Part shown: positions 55,567-64,000 of the stretch, piece by piece
Position numbering within the stretch: the stretch's first letter is position 1
How the letters are laid out: each line of letters starts with the position of its first letter
Origin: Bacteroidetes bacterium GWF2_40_14
GTDB taxonomy: Bacteria; Bacteroidota; Bacteroidia; Bacteroidales; UBA932
Direction of reading: 5' to 3'
Length of the DNA stretch: 64,000 nucleotides
NCBI GenBank assembly: GCA_001769195.1
Contig: MEOK01000026.1
Location: forward strand, 1 to 64,000
Notes under the pieces: generated by a model
What the model saw: only the letters and a program-made list of their open reading frames with translations
The model's database searches: none
Told to the model about the DNA's origin: nothing
Position numbers and translations under genes: made by a program

Positions 55567-57393
55567 TTAAGCAAATGTCTGCAGATCACATAAATGAGAA
55601 TACAATCCCTTCTGCATGATCAGCTCGTTATGGGTTCCCCTTTCTACGACTGTGCCCTCTTTAAGAACGATTATCTCATCGGCATGCTGAATGGTTGATA
55701 GCCTGTGAGCTATAACAACAGATGTTCGGTTTCTCATCAGGTTGATGAGTGCCTCCTGAACTAGTCTTTCGCTCTCTGTATCTAATGCAGATGTAGCTTC
55801 GTCAAGAATCAGTATTGGTGGATTCTTAAGCACAGCTCTTGCTATTGCGAGTCTCTGTCTCTGACCTCCGGAGAGCTTTAGCCCTCTGTCCCCGATATTG
55901 GCCTGATATCCAAATTCCATTTGTGATATGAATTCGTGTGCATTGGCAATTTTTGCAGCAGTTATAACGTCCTCCTCTCTTACCTCTTCCATTCCAAAAG
56001 CAATATTGTTAAAGACAGTATCATTAAATAGTATCGCCTCCTGAGTAACTATGCCCATAAGGTTGATGAGTTCCTTAGGTTCGTAGTCTCTTATATCAAT
56101 GCCATCCAGAGTAATAGAACCTGATGTAACATCATAAAATCTTGGCAAAAGGTCGGCAAGTGTTGTTTTACCTGCACCCGATGGCCCTACAAGGGCTATC
56201 ATTTTACCTTTGTTTATCTTAATATTTATGTTTTTGAGTATCGGTTCGCTTGCATATTTGAACCCTACCCCATTAAAAGCGATTTCATTCTTAAATTCCT
56301 TGACTGAAACAGGATTTGGAGACTTCTTTATTATTGTCTCTTCATCCAGGATTGCAAAAATACGCTCGCCTGAAACCAACCCCCTTTGCAGATTTGCAAA
56401 TGCATTGGAAATAGACTTTGAGGGCTCAAGTACCTTGTAGTAGAAAGTCATGTAAATGAATAATTCCGGAAGGTCCATTCCCAGTTTCCCTCGCAGTTGA
56501 AGAAAACCCGCATATAGCAATACTATTCCCACTACCGTTACACCAAGAAATTCCGATAATGGCGATGCCATCTCCTGACGGTTAAACATTTTCTTACTGG
56601 CTCTTCTGTGTCTATAGTTAGTCTGGTCAAAACGCTCATTTGTATATCTCTGCGCATTGAAGGCCTTAATTATCCTTGCTCCTGATATTGATTCTTCAAA
56701 GTGGCTGACAATTTTCCCCATAAGGGACTGTGTGTCTGTTGCCCCTTTTTTCAACGATCTTACAACACGACCTATAACAAAAGCAGTTATAGGTAAGGCA
56801 ACAAGTGTAACTGAAGTAAGTTGGGGAGACATATAGAAAAGCATCGACAAGAAACCTATTATCATAAGAGGGTCCCTGAAAAGAATAGCGAAAGAGTTAG
56901 CTACACTGTTCTGAACCTCAGTTACATCGTTTGAAATACTCGATAGAATGTCTCCTTTCCTTTTTTCATGAAAATACCCTATGTGCAGCCTGGATATCTT
57001 AAGAAACAGCGATTTGCGAATATTGTACATGAGCCGGGTTCTCATGCTTACTAAAATTCGCTGTGACAGATATCTTGTAAGGTTTGAGAAAAAGGATGCT
57101 ATCAGAAATATTATACATACAAACAACAAACCGTCCTGACGTGCAGATTCACCCATGAACTTTGTCAGGTAGTAATTGAAAATCTGCTTGAAATAATCTA
57201 CACTTACAGAAAAATCCGGAAGGAGTGTCTGCTGGGTTATGCTGGCAGGGTCAAATATTATTCTGGTGAGCGGATCGATCAGTGCAAAATATATTACTCC
57301 GAAAAAAACAGAGAGAATAGACAACAAAAGGTATGAAGGCCAATATCTTCCGTATGGCTTTGCGAATGACAGCAGTCTTAAAAATGTCTTCAT
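55567..57393 (-). CDS. MsbA-type ABC transporter (permease fused to ATPase)
   Basis: 608 residues. Six-helix exporter membrane domain (about 20-330), then an ATPase domain with Walker A GPSGAGKTT, signature LSGGQRQRLAIARAVL and Walker B ILILDEATSALD. This is the half-transporter form that works as a homodimer. MsbA flips lipid A or related lipids; related exporters move drugs. The neighbouring acyl-CoA ligase is consistent with a lipid substrate. It overlaps the DUF4834 gene by 4 bases. Confidence 0.92.
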   Translation of the reverse strand: MKTFLRLLSFAKPYGRYWPSYLLLSILSVFFGVIYFALIDPLTRIIFDPASITQQTLLPDFSVSVDYFKQIFNYYLTKFMGESARQDGLLFVCIIFLIASFFSNLTRYLSQRILVSMRTRLMYNIRKSLFLKISRLHIGYFHEKRKGDILSSISNDVTEVQNSVANSFAILFRDPLMIIGFLSMLFYMSPQLTSVTLVALPITAFVIGRVVRSLKKGATDTQSLMGKIVSHFEESISGARIIKAFNAQRYTNERFDQTNYRHRRASKKMFNRQEMASPLSEFLGVTVVGIVLLYAGFLQLRGKLGMDLPELFIYMTFYYKVLEPSKSISNAFANLQRGLVSGERIFAILDEETIIKKSPNPVSVKEFKNEIAFNGVGFKYASEPILKNINIKINKGKMIALVGPSGAGKTTLADLLPRFYDVTSGSITLDGIDIRDYEPKELINLMGIVTQEAILFNDTVFNNIAFGMEEVREEDVITAAKIANAHEFISQMEFGYQANIGDRGLKLSGGQRQRLAIARAVLKNPPILILDEATSALDTESERLVQEALINLMRNRTSVVIAHRLSTIQHADEIIVLKEGTVVERGTHNELIMQKGLYSHLCDLQTFA

Positions 57394-57671
57394 GCCTCTT
57401 TGTTCTCCTCTTTAGTTTCCTCTTTGGTTTCTTCGTAATCTACATACTCTCCCACGTTCCTGTCAACGACTTTATTCAGGGACGGGTTACTGTTGTTTAC
57501 AATTGTCTCCCCCTCCCGGTAATTGTCTTCTCCTTTTGAATACATCCTGTTTTCATTGGCAAATTTCCCCATTTTTTTCTTTATCCACCAAGCAAGAAGC
57601 AACGGGCCGAAACGAGCAACCAGCCAAAAAAATAAGAATAGTATAATTAAAAATGTCAAAAATCCTTCCAT
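57390..57671 (-). CDS. DUF4834-type small membrane protein
   Basis: 93 residues. A hydrophobic N-terminus (about 3-28, FLTFLIILFLFFWLVARFGPLLLAWW) precedes a charged C-terminus ending in EETKEETKEENKEA. This matches the DUF4834 family of Bacteroidota. Function unknown. It lies between the 755-residue gene (2 bases) and the ABC exporter (4-base overlap), so is co-transcribed. Confidence 0.75.
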   Translation of the reverse strand: MEGFLTFLIILFLFFWLVARFGPLLLAWWIKKKMGKFANENRMYSKGEDNYREGETIVNNSNPSLNKVVDRNVGEYVDYEETKEETKEENKEA

Positions 57672-57673
57672 CG

Positions 57674-59941
57674 TTATTTCATTCTTTTTACCTTTCCGTT
57701 CTCCAGATTCAAAATTAAATTTCTCCCCTCTTTTGTAGTAACTATGACCTCACTTCCAGAGGTGATTTTAACTTCTGTTCCTGGCATCAGTGAATTTTTG
57801 CCAGTGAATTTTGTAACAGGATTTCCGTTTATAGTATATATTGTTGTCTCAAGTTGTGTCCTTAGCACCCAGTATTTGTTTTTGCCTACTTTAACAAGTT
57901 CCGGGAACTTCTTTATAGTCTCTTCTCTGCTTATGTTGTTCCATGCCGGATAATGATTGCAATCCCTGTCATAAAGACGTAATGTATTGTCGGTATGTAG
58001 CAACATAATTGCAAAATCACCATCACCTTTGATATCATAAATTTTTGGGCCAAGCATTATAAGCGAATCAACCCTTTTTGGGTAATTTCCGGCAAACCTT
58101 CCCTTTCTGTCCAGCAAATATAGCTCGTTTCCACTTGCAAAAAGCATTTGCAGCTTTTTATTACGGAGATAGTCTACCTGAACTACAAATCCCCTTAGAG
58201 GTGTCTGGAATGGCACCGTCCAGATTCCCTTTTTCTCCTTGTCCAGCAATCTAAGATTGAAATTGGAAAGTTGCTCCAGATATTCTGTCTCACCATTGTT
58301 AAAATTCACTAATTTAAAGGGTCCTTTATCTATCTGCACTATTGTATCAAGCTCCCATCCAGGTGTCTTGTTCTCTCTTACTCTCTCGGGTTCCGGCAGT
58401 TGCTTCATTTGCTCGGCGTAGAAGAGAAGATTCAACCCGATACCAGATTCAGACTGATTAAGCTGATAGACAATTGCTTCAAAGTTTTTATCTTTCAGTC
58501 TTTCTCTTACAGGCTCTTTGACAGATTTTTTAAATAATGCAGCAACTGAATCCGTTTGTGCAGAAACATTCACAATCGCGGAAAGAAGAGAATTCTCCTT
58601 TGATATCTTACTATACAAATCTGTTTGACTAAAGTACTCCTCCATTGTGAAATCTGAAAATGTTCCTGCTGCAAATTCCTTAATTAGTTTATTTTCACCA
58701 ATAATTACCCACTCACCACTCCTGCAATATGACTCCTCTTTTGTATAAGAAAAAACCTTGCCAAAAAGATCGGCAATAGCACCTTTATGTTTAAAAGTTT
58801 CTACAACACCCTCCTTGTCCCTCTCCTTAACACCTGTCCTGATTAGAGTGACCCATTTCTGTATGCCTTCAAATGGTAATAGTGCAGTAGCAATTTCCTT
58901 AGTTTCCAGCGATATAAACCAGTTTTTATTCTCCTCTGTCCTTGCAGAATTAGGTTTTTTATATAACTCCTTGTACTCGCGGTATCTGCCTGAGAAGATT
59001 GAGAAGTCCTTAAGTGGAAGGGCAAGTAATACATGTGTATTATACGGAAGTACTTTCCACGATTTCATCTCTCCTCCGGCACAATTTTTAAATACTTCAG
59101 AATAGTTTCCTACACCTTTCATATTAATGAAATCCCCCTGATAAATTTGACAGGTATTGTTGAATTTGCCGCTGAGAGTGGTCCAGGAGCTGAACTTTGA
59201 AATAAAATCGGAATAACCCCAATATTTCCATTCAGCTATACCTGAGAAAATTTTCCCAATATTCTGATGATTGATAAAAAGAAGGTTATCCCTGTTGATA
59301 GTCTCTTTCAATATCCGTGCTAACTCATGATTGTCGAGTATCGAAGTTTTAGATTTAAGATGCCTTATAGATGACTCCAAAACTATAGGAGACGTGCTTG
59401 CGATGAACGTATTTCTGTAAACTGCAAACTGAACCCCTTTTGACTCATGGATATCAACCCCGTTAAATATTCTTTTTGCACCTCCGGTCTGTGCAGAGGA
59501 GAGCTCCTTTATCAGCAACTCCTTATCTATCGTATTATTTGAAAGATCAGAGCAATATAATAGTGATAGTTCGTTTTTTGCTGAATAGTGTACAGAAAAC
59601 AATATTTCAGAACCGGATAACTCCTTTAAAGACGGATGGTCACTGCATATTTTGTCCAAAGACAGCAGTAGCCTCAGCAGTTCATTGTTCTTGTTCAGGT
59701 AGTGAGAAAAGATGCTAATTGAATCTACAAATGCCTTTTTAAGAACTGCGCTGTTTCTGAAACTGAAAATTGCTATAGCATCAACAGGTACGGCAACAGC
59801 ATTCTTTAAAACCACACCTCTCCTCTCTTCGCCGGGATTTTCCTTATTCCGGTTAATAAATAAAAGTGCTATCCCACAACCCAAAAGTAATATAACTAAG
59901 GGCAGTACTATGAAAATATATCTCTTGTTTGTGATTATCAT
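57674..59941 (-). CDS. Membrane-anchored protein of unknown function (755 aa)
   Basis: 755 residues. One N-terminal hydrophobic segment (about 10-30, IFIVLPLVILLLGCGIALLF) predicts a membrane anchor or uncleaved signal. The middle has no catalytic motif I recognise. Residues about 555-755 have repeated strand pairs (FASGNELYLLDRKGRFAGNYPKRV, AIMLLHTDNTLRLYDRD, GNKYWVLRTQ-like) that suggest a beta-propeller-like fold, perhaps for protein binding. It is the first gene of the six-gene operon and may have a nearly leaderless message. Confidence 0.55.
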   Translation of the reverse strand: MIITNKRYIFIVLPLVILLLGCGIALLFINRNKENPGEERRGVVLKNAVAVPVDAIAIFSFRNSAVLKKAFVDSISIFSHYLNKNNELLRLLLSLDKICSDHPSLKELSGSEILFSVHYSAKNELSLLYCSDLSNNTIDKELLIKELSSAQTGGAKRIFNGVDIHESKGVQFAVYRNTFIASTSPIVLESSIRHLKSKTSILDNHELARILKETINRDNLLFINHQNIGKIFSGIAEWKYWGYSDFISKFSSWTTLSGKFNNTCQIYQGDFINMKGVGNYSEVFKNCAGGEMKSWKVLPYNTHVLLALPLKDFSIFSGRYREYKELYKKPNSARTEENKNWFISLETKEIATALLPFEGIQKWVTLIRTGVKERDKEGVVETFKHKGAIADLFGKVFSYTKEESYCRSGEWVIIGENKLIKEFAAGTFSDFTMEEYFSQTDLYSKISKENSLLSAIVNVSAQTDSVAALFKKSVKEPVRERLKDKNFEAIVYQLNQSESGIGLNLLFYAEQMKQLPEPERVRENKTPGWELDTIVQIDKGPFKLVNFNNGETEYLEQLSNFNLRLLDKEKKGIWTVPFQTPLRGFVVQVDYLRNKKLQMLFASGNELYLLDRKGRFAGNYPKRVDSLIMLGPKIYDIKGDGDFAIMLLHTDNTLRLYDRDCNHYPAWNNISREETIKKFPELVKVGKNKYWVLRTQLETTIYTINGNPVTKFTGKNSLMPGTEVKITSGSEVIVTTKEGRNLILNLENGKVKRMK

Positions 59942-59948
59942 AAGCTCA

Positions 59949-59956
59949 CAAAGTTA
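59949..59956 (-). promoter_or_regulatory. Bacteroidota -7 box of the 755-aa gene operon
   Basis: TAACTTTG on the minus strand matches TAnnTTTG and ends 7 bases before the ATG at 59941, so the leader would be only about 3-5 bases. It lies in the divergent region shared with the glutamine synthetase gene. Confidence 0.5.
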
Positions 59957-59993
59957 TTAAAAAATAAAAAAAGGAACAAACTAAAAAAAAATG

Positions 59994-60001
59994 TACTTTT
60001 G
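59994..60001 (+). promoter_or_regulatory. Bacteroidota -7 box of glutamine synthetase gene
   Basis: TACTTTTG matches TAnnTTTG, 44 bases before the ATG at 60046. It lies after an A-rich tract in the divergent gap. Confidence 0.5.
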
Positions 60002-60045
60002 CAAACATTTTATTAAAATATCCAACAAAACATTCACAAATCATA

Positions 60046-61554
60046 ATGCATATGGACTCTTTTCTTAATTATAATATAAATCCGGTATTGGTTCACTTAC
60101 AAAAATATCCTACAGATTATACCAAAAAGGATATAATTAAATTTATTATTGACAAAGGAGTCAGAATCCTGAATTTCAGATATGTTGCAGCTGACGGGAG
60201 GTTAAAGACACTCAATTTCCCAGTTACCAGTTACCAGTATCTGGACAGTGTTTTATCATATGGAGAGAGAGTAGATGGATCTAGTCTCTTCCCATATATA
60301 GAGGCCGGCTCAAGTGATTTGTACATAATCCCTAGATTTTCAACAGCATACCTCGATCCTTTTGCAAAAATACCAACCTTGGGACTTCTCTGTTCATACT
60401 TTACAAAAGACGGCTTACCATTAGATACTGCTCCTGAGAACACACTCCTGAAAGCATCAAGGTCCTTCACAAAAAGAACAGGCTATTCATTTGAAGCAAT
60501 GGGAGAACTTGAATTTTACATTGTAGATGACAAACGCAATGACTATCTGATCCCCGATCAGAAGGGGTATCACGAATCTGAGCCATTCACAAAGTTCGAG
60601 CAATTCCGTTGTGATCTAATGAATCATATTGCACAGACAGGAGGACAGATTAAATACGGTCACTCGGAGGTGGGAAATTTCACACTCGACAAAAAAACAT
60701 ACGAGCAGAACGAGATAGAGTTTCTTGTATCTCCTGTTGAACAGGCTGCTGATCAACTTGTAATGGCAAAATGGATAATTCGTAACCTGGCATATAGATA
60801 TGGCCTCAACATAACATTTGCACCAAAAATCACAGCAGGAAAGGCAGGAAGCGGACTTCACTTTCACACCAGAATGGTCAAAGATGGAACTTCCTTAATG
60901 ATTAAGGATGGCAAACTGTCAAATGATGCTCTGGCAGCCATTGCTGGATACATGAAGTGCGCCTCTTCTCTTACAGCTTTCGGCAATACAAATCCAACAT
61001 CATATTTCCGGCTTGTTCCTCATCAGGAGGCACCTACAAGTATATGCTGGGGAGACAGAAACAGATCTGTACTTGTAAGGGTTCCTCTTGGATGGACAGG
61101 CAAAAACGATATGCTTGCAATTGCCAATCCTCTTGAAGATTCGTCCAACAGAAAAATTTCCGACAAACAGACAGTGGAGATGCGTTCACCCGATGGTTCC
61201 GCTGATATTTATCAGATGCTTGCCGGTTTGACCGTTGCTGCCAGAACAGGTTTTGAGATGGAAGATGCTCTGGCGGTTGCTGAGAGAACATATGTAGACG
61301 TAAACATACATGACCATGTTAATGAATCCAGGTTAAACTCACTGGAGCAGCTTCCATCTTCATGCTTCGAGTCTGCACAGGAGTTGTCGGCAAAAAGGGC
61401 ACTTTATGAAAAAGACGGAGTATTCAGCCCTAAACTGACCGATGGTATCATCAGGAAGCTAAATTCATATAACGACATCGATATTCGTAACGATATCGAG
61501 AAATCCCCCGAAAAAATGATGGAGTTGCTGGAGATGTACTACCACTGCGGCTAG
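60046..61554 (+). CDS. Glutamine synthetase family protein
   Basis: 502 residues. A beta-grasp N-terminal domain (about 30-115) precedes the catalytic domain. GSGLHFHTRM is the family ATP/metal motif, and NPTSYFRLVPHQEAPTSICWGDRNRSVLVRVP resembles the NPxxSYxRL region. EMRSPDGSADIYQMLAG lies near the C-terminus. It probably ligates ammonia to glutamate; a related ligase activity on another amine is possible. It is distinct from the long GSIII (GlnN) common in Bacteroides. The first ATG was chosen; a second Met two codons later is equally possible. The stop shares CTAG with that of recQ. Confidence 0.85.
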   Translation: MHMDSFLNYNINPVLVHLQKYPTDYTKKDIIKFIIDKGVRILNFRYVAADGRLKTLNFPVTSYQYLDSVLSYGERVDGSSLFPYIEAGSSDLYIIPRFSTAYLDPFAKIPTLGLLCSYFTKDGLPLDTAPENTLLKASRSFTKRTGYSFEAMGELEFYIVDDKRNDYLIPDQKGYHESEPFTKFEQFRCDLMNHIAQTGGQIKYGHSEVGNFTLDKKTYEQNEIEFLVSPVEQAADQLVMAKWIIRNLAYRYGLNITFAPKITAGKAGSGLHFHTRMVKDGTSLMIKDGKLSNDALAAIAGYMKCASSLTAFGNTNPTSYFRLVPHQEAPTSICWGDRNRSVLVRVPLGWTGKNDMLAIANPLEDSSNRKISDKQTVEMRSPDGSADIYQMLAGLTVAARTGFEMEDALAVAERTYVDVNIHDHVNESRLNSLEQLPSSCFESAQELSAKRALYEKDGVFSPKLTDGIIRKLNSYNDIDIRNDIEKSPEKMMELLEMYYHCG

Positions 61555-63752
61555 TTGCCAATTTCTGAAAGGAACTTTATTCTGACGAGCCGTATCTCCT
61601 CTTCTGTATATCCTCTGCCAAGTTCATCCACTGCCTCCTTCAAAGAGTCAGTTGATGCTTCAGTCTTGAAATAATCATATACATCCTCAACCTTATCGTC
61701 ATCAACAGTTTGTCTGATGTAGTAGTCAATATTGAGTTTTGTCCCTGAATTGACAATCGATTCTATTTCATCTAAAAGGTCACCCATCTCCATACCCTTG
61801 GCTTCGGCAATGTCCTCCAACGGAAGTTTTCTGTCTATGCTTGTAATAATGTAAACCTTGTTCAGCGATTTATTTACAACAGATTTGACAACAAGGTCCA
61901 GCGGCCTTTCGATTTCATTTTCTGACACATACTTGTCAATAAGGTCAATAAAGTCCTTGCCGAATTTTTTTGCTTTCCCCTCTCCTACTCCCTGACAGTT
62001 TTTCAGCTCGTCGAGGGTAACCGGGTATTGCAACGACATGTCCTCCAGAGATGGATCGTGGAAAATTACAAATGGAGGCAGATTGAGCCGTTTTGACATT
62101 GAATGACGCAGGTCCTTAAGCATGGCCAGCAGGACAGCATCTCCTCCGCCACCTCCTGCCTTACTGCCACCTGTTGCAACTATATCATCTTCTTCGTCTG
62201 ACTCAATAAATTCTTTGTCTTCGGTAAGCATTATTGATTGCGGGTTTTCGAGAAATTTCAACCCTTCCGGTGTACAATCAAGAAGACCATACTTCTCAAT
62301 GTCCTTTTCAAGCAGATGATGTATGAGAGCCTGTCTAATAACTGCCATCCAGAATCGGGTACCTTTTGTCCTTCCAATGCCAAAAAGTTCATGTTTATGA
62401 TGGTTATATGACTTTATGATTGAATTGTTAACCCCGGAGAGTATATTTGCAATATGTTCAGCTTTAAACTGTTCCTTCATGCCTGATATAAGCTCAAGAA
62501 TAAGAGCAACATCATCTTTACCTTCAAATTGTTTTTTCGGGAAAAGACAATTGTCGCAAGATCCGCAGTTATCCTGCATATAACTCTCTCCAAAATAGTT
62601 GAGAAGAACTTTCCTTCTGCATACATTCGACTCTGCATACGATACTGTTTCCATAAGCAGCTGCCTGCCTATCTCCTGTTCAGATATCGGTTTCCCCTGC
62701 ATGAACTTCTCAAGCTTCTGAATATCTTTATAAGAATAGAAAGTTATGCACTGTCCTTCTCCTCCGTCTCTTCCGGAACGACCTGTCTCCTGATAGTATC
62801 CCTCAAGACTTTTCGGAATGTCATAGTGTATCACAAACCGCACATCCGGTTTGTCTATGCCCATTCCAAATGCTATTGTTGCCACAATGACATCAATCTC
62901 CTCCATCAGAAATTTATCCTGAGTAAGGGCTCGCGTCCCGGCATCTAGTCCTGCATGATACGGGAGGGCCCTTATTCCGTTAACCGACAATAACTCTGCA
63001 ACATCCTCAACCTTTTTTCTGCTGAGACAATATATTATGCCTGTTTTACCTGCATTAATTTTGATGAATTTAATTATCTCTCTGTCTATATTGATTTTGG
63101 GTCTTATCTCGTAATACAGGTTGGGCCTGTTGAATGACGATTTGAATACACTCGCATTCTGCATCCCCAGGTTTTTCTGAATATCGCTCTGTACTTTTGG
63201 TGTAGCGGTGGCGGTAAGTGCAATTACCGGTGCCTTGCCTATCTCCTGGACTATAGGATATATTCTCCTGTACTCCGGTCTGAAATCATGACCCCATTCA
63301 GATATACAATGCGCCTCATCAACTGCATAGAAAGAGATTTTTATCTGTTTAAGTAATTGAATGTTCTCCTCCTTTGTAAGGGATTCTGGTGCAACATACA
63401 ATAATTTTGTCAGCCCGGATAGAAGGTCGTCCCGTACCTCCTGAATCTGACCCTTGTTAAGAGATGAATTCAGGAAGTGTGCTATACCGTCTTTCTCTTC
63501 TACAAAACCGCGGATTGCATCCACCTGATTTTTCATCAAGGCAATAAGAGGAGAGATAATGATTGCTGTTCCCTCCATCAAAAGAGCCGGAAGCTGATAA
63601 CAAAGAGATTTCCCACCACCTGTAGGCATGAGGACAAAGGCATCATTTCCATCAATAAGATGCTTGATAATCTCCTCCTGATCTCCCTTAAATGCGCCGA
63701 AGCCAAAGAAAACCTTTAGCTGTTCATGTAGAAATTCAGAAGTTATCATCAT
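61551..63752 (-). CDS. recQ: ATP-dependent DNA helicase RecQ
   Basis: 733 residues. Walker A MPTGGGKSLCYQLP (42-55), DEAHCISEW, and the helicase C motif IAFGMGIDKPDVRFVIHYDIP with QETGRSGRDG. Zinc-binding cysteines are in VCRRKVLLNYFGE...CGSCDNCLFPKK. An RQC winged helix, a HRDC domain (about 535-615) and a C-terminal helix-turn-helix-like region follow. It unwinds DNA in recombination and repair. It is convergent with the glutamine synthetase gene, sharing CTAG. Confidence 0.95.
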   Translation of the reverse strand: MMITSEFLHEQLKVFFGFGAFKGDQEEIIKHLIDGNDAFVLMPTGGGKSLCYQLPALLMEGTAIIISPLIALMKNQVDAIRGFVEEKDGIAHFLNSSLNKGQIQEVRDDLLSGLTKLLYVAPESLTKEENIQLLKQIKISFYAVDEAHCISEWGHDFRPEYRRIYPIVQEIGKAPVIALTATATPKVQSDIQKNLGMQNASVFKSSFNRPNLYYEIRPKINIDREIIKFIKINAGKTGIIYCLSRKKVEDVAELLSVNGIRALPYHAGLDAGTRALTQDKFLMEEIDVIVATIAFGMGIDKPDVRFVIHYDIPKSLEGYYQETGRSGRDGGEGQCITFYSYKDIQKLEKFMQGKPISEQEIGRQLLMETVSYAESNVCRRKVLLNYFGESYMQDNCGSCDNCLFPKKQFEGKDDVALILELISGMKEQFKAEHIANILSGVNNSIIKSYNHHKHELFGIGRTKGTRFWMAVIRQALIHHLLEKDIEKYGLLDCTPEGLKFLENPQSIMLTEDKEFIESDEEDDIVATGGSKAGGGGGDAVLLAMLKDLRHSMSKRLNLPPFVIFHDPSLEDMSLQYPVTLDELKNCQGVGEGKAKKFGKDFIDLIDKYVSENEIERPLDLVVKSVVNKSLNKVYIITSIDRKLPLEDIAEAKGMEMGDLLDEIESIVNSGTKLNIDYYIRQTVDDDKVEDVYDYFKTEASTDSLKEAVDELGRGYTEEEIRLVRIKFLSEIGN

Positions 63753-63773
63753 ATGATTTTTGGAAAAATAAGT

Positions 63774-63781
63774 TACCTTTG
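63774..63781 (+). promoter_or_regulatory. Bacteroidota -7 box of kpsF-type gene
   Basis: TACCTTTG matches TAnnTTTG, 43 bases before the ATG at 63825, in the 72-base divergent gap with recQ. Confidence 0.5.
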
Positions 63782-63824
63782 TAAATCTAAGTTATCTATT
63801 TGTTTTCTCATCACAAAATTTTTT

Positions 63825-64000
63825 ATGAATATTTCAAAGAGAGACCTGATAAATATCGCACAAGGAGTCGTTGAAAAGGAGGCTGCTGCAGTTGCAAGAC
63901 TTAAGGGCTACATAGATGAACAATTTATTGATGTTCTTAACATAATCTATAATAGCAAGGGCCGTCTCATAGTTACAGGTATTGGTAAAAGTGCAATTAT
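63825..64000 (+). CDS. KpsF/GutQ-type arabinose-5-phosphate isomerase (3' partial)
   Basis: The first 58 residues are in the window, cut by its right edge. MNISKRDLINIAQGVVEKEAAAVARL is followed by the SIS domain start GRLIVTGIGKSAI, which matches KpsF/GutQ/KdsD. These make arabinose 5-phosphate for Kdo in LPS. The ORF was too short for the ORF track. Its promoter box is the TACCTTTG at 63774. Confidence 0.85.
   Translation, partial: MNISKRDLINIAQGVVEKEAAAVARLKGYIDEQFIDVLNIIYNSKGRLIVTGIGKSAI

Noticed and set aside
1-64000. tRNA, rRNA and riboswitch genes
   Set aside because: The intergenic gaps were read by eye and none showed a cloverleaf, rRNA or known riboswitch pattern; a tRNAscan or Rfam run was not possible here.

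Overview
The window is from a Bacteroidota genome, most likely order Bacteroidales. The evidence is a SusC/SusD pair with an STN-domain SusC and a FecR anti-sigma factor, many lipoproteins with Bacteroidota-type lipoboxes, DUF4834- and DUF4843-type proteins, a MraY with a large extra insertion, and repeated TAnnTTTG promoter boxes (the Bacteroides -7 element). Species cannot be named from sequence alone. No tRNA, rRNA, CRISPR array, transposase or intact prophage was seen. Almost all of the window is coding, and no gene-free stretch exceeds about 240 bases.

Region 1 (1-12.0 kb, mostly minus strand) is a nutrient-uptake locus: fecR, susC, susD, a DUF4843 lipoprotein, a PKD-like lipoprotein, an esterase-type lipoprotein and a thioredoxin. 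It runs as one probable operon facing a plus-strand thioredoxin/DsbD-N protein cut by the window edge. There are no glycoside hydrolases, and the ECF sigma factor that normally precedes fecR is missing.

Region 2 (12.0-14.6 kb) is the most unusual part. It holds a membrane-bound LytTR regulator divergent from a 103-residue three-helix mini ExbB/TolQ-like protein, a degenerate second copy of the mini-ExbB 3' end beside fecR, a MITE-like palindrome, a Bro-N/antirepressor-type gene and a long hairpin. Region 3 (14.6-19.5 kb) has two convergent ABC-F ATPases (Uup-like and EttA) separated by an 8-bp tandem repeat, then an M23 peptidase lipoprotein.

Region 4 (19.6-34.7 kb) is a complete-looking dcw cluster: mraZ, rsmH, ftsL, ftsI, murE, mraY, murD, ftsW, murG, murC, ftsQ, ftsA, ftsZ, without murF or ddl, followed by gltX. 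The genes are tightly packed with several ATGA overlaps. They build lipid II from UDP-MurNAc precursors and assemble the division ring and septal synthase.

Region 5 (36.3-43.9 kb) carries galE and a DegT-type sugar aminotransferase on the minus strand, then rpiB-truB, queA and dprA-tatD-asparaginase on the plus strand. Region 6 (43.9-51.9 kb) carries an ExbB / small membrane protein / ExbD / ExbD operon, an alkaline phosphatase, a GHL10-type hydrolase, and asnS-udk-TonB-like. Region 7 (51.9-60 kb) is a six-gene minus-strand operon: unknown 755-aa membrane-anchored protein, DUF4834, MsbA-type ABC exporter, acyl-CoA ligase, dCMP deaminase, S41 protease. The window ends with a glutamine synthetase family gene, recQ on the minus strand, and the 5' end of a KpsF/GutQ sugar-phosphate isomerase.
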